Assembly: GCA_030704615.1 (NCBI GenBank) | Contig: CM060732.1 | Location: 35,445,053 to 35,509,052, forward strand | DNA from: Takakia lepidozioides | Taxonomy: Eukaryota > Streptophyta > Takakiopsida > Takakiales > Takakiaceae | Reading direction: 5' to 3' | DNA: 64,000 nt | Shown: positions 46,943 through 59,966 of the stretch, one piece after another | How the letters are laid out: every line of letters begins with the position of its first letter | Numbering within the stretch: the stretch's first letter is position 1 | Translations under genes and position numbers: made by a program | Notes under the pieces: generated by a model | The model's database searches: none | The model's input: the letters and a program-made list of their open reading frames with translations, nothing else | What the model was told of the DNA's origin: nothing

Positions 46943-49900
46943 ATGGAGGAACTAACAGACTATACGCTCGCAATATTACTTACGCAGTGGCATAGACACG
47001 AAAGGACAGAGCGGAGCTTTTCTCTTGAGCGATGCTTGCAAGCCCCGCAGGCTTACAAGAAATTACCCATAGCTTTCTGCGGCAACCATACGTTTATGCT
47101 TTGTGCACTACAGGCATTCCTGCAGTTGTTACAGCCAAAACAGTTCTGTGAGTCTAAAATGAAGAGAGTGAGAGGAATGGAGGAAATCAGGGTGAAGAGC
47201 ACCACAATTCTGCAGAAACAAACGATTGCTACCCCACAGGCGATACAGATACTGGAGGAGCTGAGATTGCAAGGATTGCAAAGCCTAGATTGGACATTAC
47301 ACCATAGACAGTACATGTTACAATTTTTGCAGAACTTTGAGCCAAGGACAGGAACAACAACGGTGAAGGGAGTTGAATTAATGATTACCCTATACCTCCA
47401 GCAATTGTTTCGATTGCCAGCAGGTCAGGTGCATGTGGAGGAAACACAGGGCAAGACTGCAAATAGGGGACTTATTCCAAGAAGGGAGTTTCTTTAAAAC
47501 TCAGGGTTATGCTTGTACCAAGGCTGTGTACCCAGGGCTAAAAGAGGTAGGCCAGGTATTGAACGTTCTGATTGCCATGAAACAGAACCAACAGTATTTG
47601 AGCAGATCCTTCACGGAGGAAATACTCAAAGGCCTGAAGGGACAAGAGGTACAATGGGCGGACATAATGTACAACGCACTGGTAGAGGAGATGAAAAGAT
47701 TACAAGGTACTACCGCAAAGTCTCCTATCATAGTGTCTGGCCCAATCATTGCTCAAATAATCCTTGATTCTGGCATACTTGATGCGCAAGAAAGAAAGGA
47801 AATGGGAGTGTTTGAGCCAGAAACAACTGCAATGGAAGAGCAAGGCTCTTCACACAGTGAGGGTGGACTAGCAGGGCAACCCGAGACTAAGAGGCAGAGA
47901 CGGGGAAAGACTGTAGTGGCGGATCCACTGGCTTCACGGATTCCGCATGATAATGTTTCCCAAGCTCATGGCCAGGAAGGGGCACAGCAGCACAGAGAAA
48001 TGCTATTACTGGAAGCAGGACCTTCAGAGAGGGAGGAGGAAGTTACTTCTGTATCACAACCATCACAGCCACTGACGACTTGTCACAAGGTCACAAGTTA
48101 TCCATGCAGCTCAACCAGAAAAATAATTGATTTGGAAAGAGAAGGGTTAGATATTCCAACTACAGAACAGATAGTGGCAGAAAGAGAAGGGGGACCTTCT
48201 CTATGAATATTCTGGTCTGGTCAAGGAGACAGAAATCCCAGAGGTGCAACAGTTGCCCAAGGGAAATCCTGAGGTGCATATAATACACACCTGTGTCGGA
48301 GGTACCACAGGCGGAAGGTCATGACACTGTAGCACCGGTGATAGATGAAGTAGTTCAGGAAGAAAATCCGGTGGGACAATGGCCTGAATGGTTCGTGAGA
48401 CATCACACTGTTGAAGATCAGGAGGAACAGCAGCAACCTCACCATGATGACCCTCAACAGGCAATGCTGATGAGTTCCATAGGCAGGACACTTAATTTGT
48501 TGGGGACTTATGTCAAATCCCATGTTCCAATTACCCAATTGACAGCCTTGAGAGAGGAACTCAGGAAGGAGTTTGAGGCTCGACTAGCCACTGAGTGTGC
48601 AAACAAGGTCGATGAAGAGGTCACTCTCAAGATGCAGCAGGACTTGGGAAATACAGAAATGGCTTTGCAATTGGCCAAGGAACAATTGATTGAGGCAGGC
48701 CTCGCGCAAGACCAGTTGCACGAAGCACATAAGCAACAGCTATACCAAATGCAGGTGCAGCATGAAAGCAAGTTGCAAGAACTGAATGCACTACATACGG
48801 AGTTGCAGACAGTGCATAACAGGATGGCGATACAATGTGCTACATTCACAACTATGCTTGACCAATCTACAAAAGAAATAAACAGTCAAGCGGAAAAATG
48901 TACGAAGGCAGAAGAAGAGAATGTTGAGCAAATGAAGCTCATTGTCGATATGAAGAATACAATCTGTCGCAATGAAGATACTTTCAAGCAATACAGGCAG
49001 ATTGAAGCTGATCAAGAGCACATCGTGGAGTTGCAACAAAATCATGGCCAATAGAAATGAAATCGCGGTCAATAACAAGGCTTGGAAGGAAGCCAATAAT
49101 CTACTTGCTGCTATGCGCAATTGGTTGAACCTCAGGCGAAGCGCATGGAGGCTTTACAACAGCAGTTGGAATTGTACAAGCTAAGAGAGGAGCAAACTCT
49201 CAGGGGAACCACAAGCAACTTGGTGGATAACAGCCTTATGCAGGTCTGGTTAGCACAAGGGCCAGTAGAGGGCAAAGCACCACGGAAGCTCACCCAAAGC
49301 GAGATGAATGAGCTCAGGCTGCAGGTGCAGAACATTGCCACAACTACTATAGACAATGTCTATAGTAGGATAGCAGAGTTACAAGAGGATGTAGACGGAC
49401 TGCAGACTCAAGTGGAAGACCTCACTTCAAACATCGACCAAAGAGTCTATATCCCTCAGGAACAGCTAATGGCTTCTTATTTACAAGCCAGAACTTTGGC
49501 TTTTCAGTCTTCACAGGAGGTGCAGGAGATGCCAATGATACAAGAGCCAGTACCACCACCACCACAACAAGTCACTGTACCAGTAGCTGAACCTGTGGTT
49601 ACTACAACCACACCACAGCCACCACAGCCGGAGGTATGGGGCAATGCGCTTTTAACCCACCTAAAACTCCAGCTGCAAGGGAGTACAGTAGGGCTATGAT
49701 TATGCCCTTCAACCAAATTCCCATCATGTTGGATTTGGCTTGGAAAGAATTTAGTCCTCCGCAGTCATTCGCACACATTACTACCAAATCATGCGTATTT
49801 GGCTGCCAGTGGCAACTAGGACTAAAGTTCTTCCGAACAATCGACATATTGAAGATCATCACTTTGCACAATACTGGCACGGCAGGTACCATGTTGAGGG

Positions 49901-50694
49901 AATTGATTGCTTTCCAGGTTGTACATGGACTCATTTATACCAAGACCAAGGAGTAGCAAGTATTGTCATGGGGTGCGGGTTATACTACGCTGCTTGTTTT
50001 CTGGTACGTTACCACATTGAGCAACAAAAGATGCAAACACGCTTTCTGAGTTATTCCAGTGGAGATCATTGGGTATTACCTTCGGTGCCACCTCATATGT
50101 ACCTATATGACCCAAAAGTTATGATGCAAAAGGATTCTCAAATTCGTTCATGGTTTCAAGCGGCCTGGAACCATTTGTCAACACAGAAATTCGGCATTGA
50201 TGACATTTTCTATAAGGGACATGTGGCATGGAAATACTTGCACGCTGCACCAGTAATTGGTACCCCACTCACCTGGACAGACAAGGGAGCTCAGTGTCTA
50301 CACCAATTTTGCTGTTCAGCGGTTACACCAAGTTGTAAAATACAAACTTCCAGACATGGTAGGACAGCATTGTATGCCCCAGATGATTCCACAAAAAGTT
50401 CGAAAATTAAAACACCTGAGAGGCGATGAGGATTCTGATACAACTGTTTCTTCACCGAATTCTTTTGACATGGGAGAAGACTATGCATTCAGATGGCAGA
50501 GAAGAAGCGACGGGGGTCTCCTATGCCGGAAAGGTTACCTCGATATCAGCCTCCAGAGGGCCTCACTTATCCAGGTAGTGATCAACCATCTCCGTCAACC
50601 AGAGACAGACCTCGGGCTCGTACACACAGTCCGCCACGAAACTCTCAACGTCAAAAGGTGCTCACTCACAAAGGTTTGCTATCGAAATCAGTAA
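46943..50694 (+). pseudogene. ORF3 of E3, about 1,250 codons with frameshifts
   Basis: ATG at 46943, TAA at 50692-50694, immediately before the PPT. Open pieces 46925-47497, 47433-48206, 48293-49054, 49121-49699, 49791-50429 and 50493-50694 together cover the same protein as the E1 copy. It shows the N-terminal FCGNHTFMLCALQAF block, a coiled coil (about 48525-49190), a PPPPQQVTVP-type linker (about 49550-49640) and the hydrophobic stretch (SIVMGCGLYYAACFLV at about 49958-50005). No known domain is recognised. It is about as long as the whole pol region, which is unusual for a Gypsy element. Confidence 0.75.
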
Positions 50695-50714
50695 ACGTGA
50701 GGACACGGCTTTTT

Positions 50715-50728
50715 GAGGGGGAAGGGGT
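50715..50728 (+). promoter_or_regulatory. Polypurine tract of E3
   Basis: GAGGGGGAAGGGG directly before TAA and the 3' LTR start. It would prime plus-strand DNA synthesis. The same tract precedes the 3' LTRs at 17675 and 53175, and on the minus strand that at 19440. Confidence 0.85.
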
Positions 50729-50730
50729 AA

Positions 50731-51648
50731 TGTTAGAGGACTGTCGGGGACTTAGACACTTATACGGGATCTGTAGGGTACCTTAATTTTTGCACAGACT
50801 GAGACCAACAGGAGCCCTTAGGGGTGACAGCAGCGCACTGTAGAGGGGGTTACACAGCCGTCACAGTACACAGCCAACACAGCCCGTCACAGTCGTCACA
50901 GCCACAGCCAACACACACAGTCACAGCCCGTCACAGTCACAGCCACACAGCCAGTCACAGCCCGACACAGCCAAACACACACAGCCAGTCACAGCCCGTC
51001 ATTCACACAGCCAGTCACAGCTTGACACAGCTGTCACGATCATAGGGAACGAAGAGTAGGACAGGGAACGACTGGCGGAACAACACCTGCGAAGGGAACA
51101 TTTATGTCACAACACGTTAGTGAGGGAAACGGTTAGAACCGCGATAGAAGACAAAGGGAGAACGGGAATTAGGGACATCATTCGGAGGAGGACTTCTTGG
51201 TGATAGAGGAGAGGGATCGGGCAGAGATGAAGACGGAAGTGAAGATGAGAGATGATGAGTAGATGCTTGATATATGCAAGGCTGTAATGATATTGTAGAG
51301 TAGCTTAGAGACACAATGGCTTCGGCCTGATACCTGATAAATCATAATCGGATACTTTTACGATACAATCACACTGTGTAGAGAGATCTGAGTGAAGCTG
51401 TGAATGAATGGATGATTTGATGGAATCCAATAGATTGATAAAGCAAACTGATACTTAATTATCAATGGTAAGATAGTTAACATGAATACCAAAGGGAAAC
51501 AAATAGGAAACACCCCCTGATATACTAGCTGTAGGTCATGACTGATTGTTCTGCGCGGGCGGGCTGAGTACTTAGAGATTTCCAACTCTTCATCTTGGAG
51601 TTTCCGCCTCAAATAGCGAAGGGATGGGTGAGTAAAAGCCGCGCGACA
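50731..51648 (+). repeat. 3' LTR of E3
   Basis: 918 bp, TGTTAGAGGACTG to GCGCGACA. It resembles the 5' LTR (shared CATCATTCGGAGGAGGACTTCT) but differs by small indels, mostly in the minisatellite (50850-51030). Confidence 0.92.
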
Positions 51649-53137
51649 ACCACAAGCAACTTGGTGGATAACCAACTTATGCAGGTCTGGTTAGCACAAG
51701 GGCCAGTGGAGGGCAAAGCACCACGAAAGCTCACCCAAAGCGAGATGAATGAGCTCAGACTGCAAGTGCAGAACATTGCCACAACTACTATAGACATTGT
51801 CTATAGTAGGATAGCGGAGTTACAGGAGGATGTAGACTTGCAGACTCAAGTGGAGGACCTCACTTCAAATATCGACAAAAGAGTCTATATACCTGTGGAA
51901 CACTAATGGCTTTCGTATTACACATGCCAGAACTTTGGCTTTTCAGTCTTCTTCACAAGAGGTGCAGGAGATGCCAATGATACAGGAGCCAGTGCCACCA
52001 ACACCACAACAAGTCACTGTGCAAGTAGCTGACCATGTTGTTACTACAATCACACCACAGCCACCACAGTCTGAGGTATGGGGCAATGCTGCTTTTAACC
52101 CACCTAAAACTCCAGCTGCAAGGGAGTACAGTAGGGCTATGATTATGCCCTTCAACCAAATTCCCATCATGTTGGATTGGGCTTGGAAAGAATTTAGTCC
52201 TCCGCAGTCATTGGCACATTACTACCAAATCATGCGCATTTGGATACTAGTGGCAACAAGGACTAAAGTTTCTTCCCAAAATCGACCAATTGAGGCATCA
52301 TCACTTTGCACAATACTGGCATGAGGCAGGTACAATGTTGAAGGAATTAATTGCCTTCCAAGTTGTACATGGATTCATTTATACCAAGACAAAGAGGTAG
52401 CAAGTATTTCATGGATGTGGGTTATACTACGCTGCTTGTGTTTCTAATACGTTCACATGGAGCAGCAAAAGATCAATCGCGCTTTCTGAGTTATTCCAGT
52501 GGGGATCATTGGTCTTACCTTCAGTGCCACCTCATATGTACCTATATGAGGCAAAAGTATGATGCAAAAGGATTCTCAAATTCGTTCATGGTTTCATGCG
52601 GCCTGGAACAATTTGTCAACACAGAAATTCGGCATATTGATGATATTTTCTATAAGGGACATGTGGCATGGAAATACTTGCAACAATTCACAAGTCATTG
52701 GTACCCCACTCACCTGGACAGACAAGGAACTCAGTGTCTTCACCAATTTTGCCGTTCAGCGTTTACAGCAAGTTTTAAAATATAAACTTCCAGACATGGT
52801 AGGACAACATTGTATGCCCCAGAGGATTCCACAAAAAGTTCGACAATTAAAACACCTGAGAGGCGATGAGGATTCTGATACAACTGTTTCTTCAGCGGAT
52901 TCTTTTGACATGGGCGAAGACTATGCAATTCAGATGGCAGAGAAGAAGCGACGGGGGTCTCCTATGCCTGAAAGGTTACCTCGATATCAGCCTCCAGAGG
53001 GAATCACTTATCCGGGTAGTGTTCAATCATCTCCGTCAACCAGTGACAGACCTCGGGCTCGTACACACAGTCCGCCACGAAACTCTCAACGTCAGAAAGG
53101 TGCTCACTCACAAAGGTTTGCTAATCGCAATCAGTAA
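51649..53137 (+). pseudogene. ORF3 C-terminal portion of E2
   Basis: Continues ORF3 of E2 after the E3 insertion, from ACCACAAGCAAC to TAA at 53135-53137. Open pieces 51595-51906, 51935-52324, 52351-52785 and 52559-53137 show the coiled-coil end, Pro/Gln linker, hydrophobic segment and basic tail. Frame breaks lie near 51835, 51900, 52310 and 52650. The PPT and 3' LTR follow at 53175. Confidence 0.75.
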
Positions 53138-53174
53138 ACCGTGAGGACACGGCTTTTTGAGAGGGAAGGGGTAA

Positions 53175-54144
53175 TGTTAGAGGACTGTCTGGGACTTAGA
53201 CACTTATTACGGGATCTGTGGGGTACCCTTAATTTTTGCACAGATTGAGACCAACAGGAGCCTGAGGGGGTACAGCAGCGCACTTTAGAGGGGGGTTACA
53301 CAGCCCGTCACAGCCAACACAGCCCGTCACAGTCGTCACAGCCGACACAGCCCATCACAGCCAACACAGCCGTCACAGCCGACACAGCCCAGCACAGCCA
53401 ACACAGCCCGTCACAGCCGACACAGCCACACAGCCAGTCACAGTCCGTCACAGTTTTACACAGCCAGTCACAGCTTGACACAGCTGTCACGACCATAGGG
53501 AACAGATAGCAGGACAGGGAACGATTGTGGGGAACAACACCTGCGAATGGAACATGTTAGTTCACGGACGACGGTTAGTGAGGGAAACGGTTAGAACAAC
53601 GGGTAGGAAGATAAAGCGGGAAGCAAGGACTGGGAAAAGGGGGAGATTCTTGAACACTTCTTGGGGGAAGGAAACTTCGGACATCAGGGAGGAAATGAGG
53701 CAGAGAGGTATCTCTGGCAGAAAGAGGGAGAGCATGGAGTAGGAGGAGGATGATCTGAGATGCTTAATGGAAGCAAGCTATAGAATTGTAATATAGAGTA
53801 GATTAGAGACACCATGACTTTAGCCTGATACTTGATAGATATTAATCTGATACACACTTCATACTCACACTGTGTAGAGAGATCTGAGTGAAGCTGTGGA
53901 ATGAATGGATGAGTTGATGGAATCCGATACATTGATGAAGCAAACTGATACTTAATTATCAATAGTAAGGTAGCTAAAATGAATCCGGGAAGGAAAACAA
54001 ATAAGAAACACCCCCATGATACACTAGCTGTAGGTCATGACTGATTGTTCTGAGCGGGCTGAGTACTTAGAGATTTCCAACTCTTCTATCTTGGAGTTTC
54101 CGCCTCGGATAGCGAAGGGATGGATGAGTAAAAGCCGCGCGACA
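53175..54144 (+). repeat. 3' LTR of E2
   Basis: 970 bp, TGTTAGAGGACTG to GCGCGACA, preceded by the polypurine tract GAGAGGGAAGGGG. It shares the GGGTAGGAAG...CTTCTTGGGGG variant region with the E2 5' LTR (28342-29208). Confidence 0.92.
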
Positions 54145-55566
54145 AACCACTTCATCCATCACCGGTGCTGCAATGTCTTGACATTCTACCTGTGGTACCT
54201 CCGACACAGGTGTGTGTATTATATGCACCTCAGGATTTCCCTTGGGCAACTGTTGCACCTCTGGAATCTCTGTCTCCTTGACCAAACCAGAATATTCATA
54301 GAGAAGGTCTCCCTTCTCAATTTCTGCCACTATCTGTTCTGTAGTTGGAATGTCTAACCCTTCTTTTTCCAAATCAATTATTTCTGGTTGAGCTGCATGG
54401 ACAACTTGTGATAACCTTGTGACAAGCCGATCATCTGGCTGTGATGGCTGTGATACTGAAGTAACTTCCTCTTCCCTCTCTGAAGGTCCTGCTTCTAGTA
54501 ATAGCAGTTCTCTGTGCTGCTGTGCCCCTTCCTGCACAAAAACTTGGGAAACATTATCATGCGGATTTCGTGAAGCTAGTGGATCCGCCACTACAGTCTT
54601 TCCCCGCCTCTGTCTCTTATTCTCGGGTTGCCCTGCTAGTCCACCCTCACTGTGTGAAGAGCCTTGCTCTTCCATTGCAGTGGTTTCTGGCTCAAACACT
54701 CCCATCTCCTTTCTTTCTCGAGCATCAAGGATGCCAGAATCAAGAATTATTTGAGCAATGATTGGGCCAGACACTATGATAGGAGACTTTGCGGCAGTAC
54801 CCTGTAATCTTTTCATTTCCTCTACCAGTGCGTTGTACATTATGTCCGCCCATTCTACCTCTTCTCCTCTCAGGGCTTTGAGTATTTCCTCTGTGAAGGA
54901 TCGGCTCAAATACTGTTGGTTCTATTTCATGGCAAACAGAACGTTCAATACCTGGCCTACCTCCTTTAGCCCTGGGTACACGGCCTTGGTACAAGCATAA
55001 CCTTGAGTTTTAAAGAAACTCCCTTCTTGGAATAAGTCCCCTATTTGCAGTCTTGCCCTGTGCTCCTCCACATGCACCTGACCTGCTGGCAATTGAAACA
55101 ATTGCTGTAGGTATAGGGGAGTAATTACTAATTCAACTCCCTTCACCGTTGTTGCTCCTGTTCTTGGCTCAAAATTCTGCAAGAATTGTAACATGTACTG
55201 TCTATGGTGTAATGTCTAATCTTTGCTTTGCAATCCTTGTAATCTCAGCTCCTTCAGTAACTGTATCGCCTGTGGAGTAGCAATCGTTTGTTTCTGCAGG
55301 ATTGTGGTGCTCTTCACCCTGATTTCCTCCATTCCTCTTACTCTCTTCATTCTAGACCCACATAAATGTTTTGGCTGTAACAATTGAAGAAATGCCTGTA
55401 GTGCACAAAGCACAAACGTATGGTTGCCACAAAAAGCTATGGGTAATTTCTTGTAAGCCTGCGGGGCTTGCAAGCATCGCTCAAGAGAAAAGATCCGTTC
55501 TGTTCTTTTGTCCCTATGCCACTGCGTAAGTAGTATTGCGAGTGTATAGTCTGTTAGTTCCTCCAT
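54145..55566 (-). pseudogene. ORF3 N-terminal portion of E5
   Basis: ATG at 55566-55564 (MEELTDYTLAILLTQW). Two nonsense changes interrupt it: TGG to TAG at about 55217 and CAG to TAG near 54924. Otherwise the frame is intact for about 470 residues through the acidic middle, ending at IDLEKEGLDIPTTEQIVAEI and the truncation. Upstream the same frame is open into the integrase (see next entries). Confidence 0.8.
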
Positions 55567-56039
55567 AGCTTCAAAGCTATCGCATTGATGGTTTGTCCCG
55601 TCGAGACGCCCGTTACTTAGAACGACGCCGACTCTTGCGCTTAATTTCCCTCCAATTTCTTGATCCCTTCTCTGGCTTTCTATTGGCTGTAACCGCTGTG
55701 ACTGGATTTTAGATTTAATTTTCTTTAGTGGACTTTCCCTGCTGGACTGTCCACTAGGATCACACATGTGACAAGAATTTTGCTTTTCTGTACTTGCCGT
55801 TTGTTCCGTTGCCCTTTTTCCGTATTCATTAATGGGCCCGCCATTCATCCGAATTGACGCGCTAAGTAGGTACTTTGACGGCCATTCTTGTCCTCTTTCT
55901 TGATGACACCTGTTCTTGCACTTCGTTCTCAGCTGTGCGTCGTGCCCTGATTTCCACGTGTCTATTTTTAAACTAGCTTCCGTCCTTTCTTCCGCCGGCC
56001 ATTTCCCTGAAGTTATCCTGCGTCCACCTGTCACTGATT

Positions 56040-56275
56040 CTATGGATTGTGTAACCCTAGTAGGCTGTGTTGAGCTGTGACAGGCTGTGTCATATTGTGG
56101 TACGCTGTGATAGGCTGTGATGCACTGTGGTAAACTGTGATAGGCTGTGACACGCTGTGGTAGGTTGTGATAGGCTGTGTTGCGCCGTGCTGGGCTGTGA
56201 TATGCTGTGTCGCGCCGTGCTGGGCTGTGATAGGTTGTGTTTCGCCTTGATAGGCTGTGATAGGCTGTGTCACGC
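56040..56275 (-). repeat. In-frame minisatellite linker (E5)
   Basis: CACAGCC-based 30-bp units without a stop in the integrase frame. The open frame 57021-55216 (601 codons) runs from integrase through these repeats into ORF3. Confidence 0.9.
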
Positions 56276-56423
56276 TTGTTCTGCCCGCCCTGGTCATATA
56301 TGCTCGGCCTAGCGACAAGTGCTCCATACTCCGTTGGTAACACTGGCGCAGCCCGTGACTGCTTCTGCGTTTCAACATGCAAATCATGCTGCAATGGTTT
56401 GTCATGGATACCACTGTATCCCT

Positions 56424-59400
56424 TCAACTTATTGGCATTGACTCTTCCCAGCATTTCTTTGTTAATGGTTTGTAACATGGCGGTGTTGTTATCATACATC
56501 TTTTGTATGACATAAGGTCCTTTCCATGGTGATTTAAGCTTAGAAACTTTAATCTTTCCCTTCTTCTGCAACCATAGAACCAAATCTCCCGTCTTAAAAG
56601 TTTTTAACTTGTCTTCATCAAACTGTTCTTTCCTCTTCATCTGAATTCTGGTCATATTATCAGCTGCATCAGCACGTACTTCTTCCACATGGTATAATTC
56701 ATGTTTCCTGACCTTAATGGAATCTTGCAATTCCATTCTCTTTCCCCATTCCGTTCTCATGGTAGGTAACAGGAATTCCACTGGAAGTAAGGCTTCCATA
56801 CCATAAACTAATTGGAATGGTGTATACTTAGTGGTGACTTTATATGAAGTCCTGTATGACCACAAAGCTGTCAACAGCTTTGTATCCCAATCCGTTCTGT
56901 TTGCATTGACTATCTTAGCCAAGATAGTACATAGTATTTTGTTGGTAGCCTCTGCCTGTCCATTACCCTGTGGGTAATATGTTGTACTCTTCCTATGCAC
57001 AATCATGAATTCTTTAGTCAATAATCAATGGTCTCATTAATGAAGTGACTTCCCTGATCACTGATAAATTCTAAGGGACAGCCAAATCGTGTAAGTATGT
57101 TCTCATACAGGAACCTTGCTGTGGACTTGGCTGTGTTGTCCCTCAAAGCTTTAGCTTCCACCCACTTCGTAGTATAATCAGTGGCTGTAATTATGTACCT
57201 GTTCGTGTATTCTTGGCTGGTGGGTTAATTGGTCCAACAAAGTCTAGTCCCCATTTCTGAAATGGTTCCGTAGGCATTGTAGGATGCAAGGCCATCCTTC
57301 CAGATCTCTGCAAAGGTCCTAGCCTCTGACATTCATCACAACTTTGACAATACTGTGTACATCTTTGAACAAAGTAGGCCACCAGTAACCTGCGAGTAGT
57401 ATCTTTCTACTGGTAGTCTCTTCTCCAAAATGACCTCCAGCCACTCCTTTATGAACTTCCTCCAAAACTTTATTTACTTCATGGTGGTACAAGCATCGTT
57501 TTAGTACTCCATCAGGTCCTAGCTTATACATTCTGCTTCCTACCATAGTATAAGGTAAAGCTTTGATAGCGATTCTCTTCCTCTGCTCCTTACCATAACT
57601 AGGTGGGCATTGACCATGAGTAAGGTAGTATCTGATTGGCCACTGCCAATCTAACCATTCATCTGCACTTCCTTGCACCTCCATTACAAATAAACTCGCA
57701 TCAGGTAAGTGATCGTCCACTCCTGTGGCGGCCTCTCCTGTTGTTAGTCGTGACAAATGATCTGCCACAAGATGCAAACGGCCAGGCTTGTAAATAACTT
57801 CGAACTCAAACTCATGCAAGATTATTAACCACCTCGCTATCCTTCCACTTATCAAAGGTTTGTTCACCAGATATATCAGAGCCTGGTGATCCACATAGAA
57901 CATAAACTTTCTTCCCAATAGGTAATGCCTGAATTTCTTGACTGCATAAATCATTGCAAGTGCTTCTCTTTCAGTTGTGCTATAGTTCCTTTCAGCACTG
58001 TTCATCAACCTGCTAGCATAGTACACAGTGAATCTATATTTCCTGTAAACATTCTGGCTAACACCGCTCCCAACGCTTCTCCTGATGCATCGCAGTGAAC
58101 ATGAAATACTACATGCCAGTGAGGGTTAATCAGCACAGGTGTAGTTGTTACTGACAGTGTAAGTTCCTCAAACGTCTGTTGACATTCAGCTGTCCAGGCA
58201 AACACTGCATCTTTCTTCAGAAGCTTGCTCAATGGTGTGTGTTATTTGTGCATACCTTTTGACAAATCTTCTGTAATAACTGGTTTGCCCAGGAATCTCC
58301 TTAAACTCTTAACATTCACTGGTGGTGGAGAGGCTTTAATGGACTCTATCTTCCTGGGATCCACAAGAAGTCCCTTCTTACACACAATGTGTCCCAGAAG
58401 CACCCTGAGTTCACATAGAAAGTACACTTCTCTGGATTCAGGCCCAGACCTCTCATCCTGCATCTGGCCAGACATAACTCCAATTTATGCAAGTGCTCAT
58501 CCTTAGAGCTGTACACACTGAAATCATCCAAGAACACCTGCATGAAATCATCCAGATACTCATGAAAAGATTCACTTATTACTCTCTGAAAGGTTGCTGG
58601 TGCATTACAAAGTCCAAAGGGCATGACTTTGTATGCATAAGCACCCCAGTCTGTGATGAAAGCTGTCTTTCCTTGATCTTCTTCTGCCACTTGCACTTGA
58701 TTATAACCACTGAAACCATCCATGAATGAGTACATCTCATGGCCTGCCACAGTGTCCAATACTGCTTCTGTGAATGGCAAAGGGAAAGGATCTTTCTTCG
58801 TACAAGCATTCAGCTTCTTGTAGTTCACACATACTCTTAGTTTACCATTCTTCTTGGGAACTATAACAATGGGTGACAACCAAGTTGTATACTCTATTGG
58901 GTATATAACTTAGCCTCAGCCAACTTCTTGATCTCTTCTCCAACCTTCTGTGCGTAGTTGGGATTCATTCTGTACCTCGCCTGCTTGATTGGTACTGACC
59001 CTGGTTCCAGTTCAATCTTATGCTGACAGACTTCAGGTGGTATCCCTTTTAGATCCTCATAGCTCCAAGCAAATACATCTTTGTATTTGATGAACAAGCT
59101 CTTAGCTTCTTCAAAGAATTCTGGCTCCAAATCAGCTCCTACTTTCACTATCCTTGGTTCCTCTTTAGTTCCCACATTCACTTCCCTTTCCTGCTCATCA
59201 GCTGTGATTGTCCAACCAGTCACCACTTCATCCTGTAAGCTCACAGTGGCTGGTTCTTCTAGGATTTCCATTTCTCCTTCTTTTTCTTCATAGAATGTGA
59301 TTGGGTAACTGCTGGTTTCCTCTTCAATCGGTGTTGTTGACACTACACCATAGCAGATACCCCTTAAACAACTTAGGCCTTCCAGCCGCATCTCTGCAAC

Positions 59401-59966
59401 CTGCTCCCACTCTGGGTGTGCAGCAAATAGGGTAGCTTCATGCTCCTCATCCAGTCCTCCTTTCCAGTCATACTCTCTGACTCCTCGAGGTCTTCTCGTA
59501 GCAGTAATCTACTAGATTTCTTGTGTAATTTGTATCTCGTGTATCCCATTATGCACGGTTAGTAACTGAGAATTCCAGTCATGGAATACCCTGGCCTGTT
59601 TTCAGCCACGGACGTCCCAATAATAAGGAGTAAGCCTCCATGACTTCATCCATCTTCAACACAGTTACTGTGATCATAAAGATCATCTTCTGTATCTGTA
59701 TCTTAACTCCTCTTATTAATCCCAATGGCTGTACACTTCTTTGATCTGCCATTGTTACTGTAAATGGGGCTCGTTTCATGTTACTTAAGACCAAGCTTCT
59801 TTCTCAATTGGTCTGTCATGATATTTACTCCAGAACCTCCATCTATCAGTACATCAGTTAGTTCAGTGCTTCCAATTCTCAATTGGATTACTGGCATAGA
59901 ATCATCAAAGTCCATGACTGTTTCTCGCCCTTCCGGCTTCACATTTAATAGTAGTCACCTTGCTGT
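56424..59966 (-). pseudogene. pol of E5 (protease, RT, RNase H, integrase)
   Basis: Protease with the DGGSG motif (about 59850-59820; a base difference near 59790 shifts the frame). RT from 59391 to about 58150 with the catalytic FLDDFSVYS intact near 58530, and KKNGKLRVCVNYKKL near 58850. RNase H in one open piece with integrase zinc region (58026-57319: TTEREALAMIYAVKK, YVDHQALIYLVNKP, HFGEETTSRKILLAGYWWP). The integrase core is broken near 57350, 57210 and 57030, but its last part, from HRKSTTYYPQGNGQAEATNK on, is open. The enzymes would copy element RNA into DNA in virus-like particles and insert it in the nucleus. Fewest lesions of the four pol copies. Confidence 0.87.

Larger units (their letters stand above)
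38658..51648 (+). mobile_element. Full-length Gypsy LTR retrotransposon E3, nested in E2
   Basis: 12,991 bp with both LTRs, flanked by the 5-bp duplication ACCAC (38653-38657 and 51649-51653). Excising it with one ACCAC rejoins ORF3 of E2 seamlessly. It serves as the reference copy for the family: LTR 38658-39548, PBS 39551, ORF1, gag, PR-RT-RH-IN, minisatellite, ORF3, PPT, LTR 50731-51648. Its genes carry many single-base deletions, so as assembled it is not autonomous. It must be younger than E2. Confidence 0.95.
28342..54144 (+). mobile_element. Gypsy LTR retrotransposon E2, host of the nested copy E3
   Basis: Its parts are: a 5' LTR lacking about the first 97 bp (28342-29208); PBS; ORF1; gag; an inverted internal block 32259-37191 carrying PR-RT-RH-IN, the linker and the ORF3 start; ORF3 middle (37192-38657); the inserted E3; ORF3 end (51649-53137); and the 3' LTR (53175-54144). 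The two LTRs share diagnostic stretches not present in E3, for example a GGGTAGGAAGATAAAGCGGG run, so they belong to the same element. Its 5' LTR abuts the CACTA remnant and its 3' LTR abuts the minus-strand copy E5. Confidence 0.85.
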
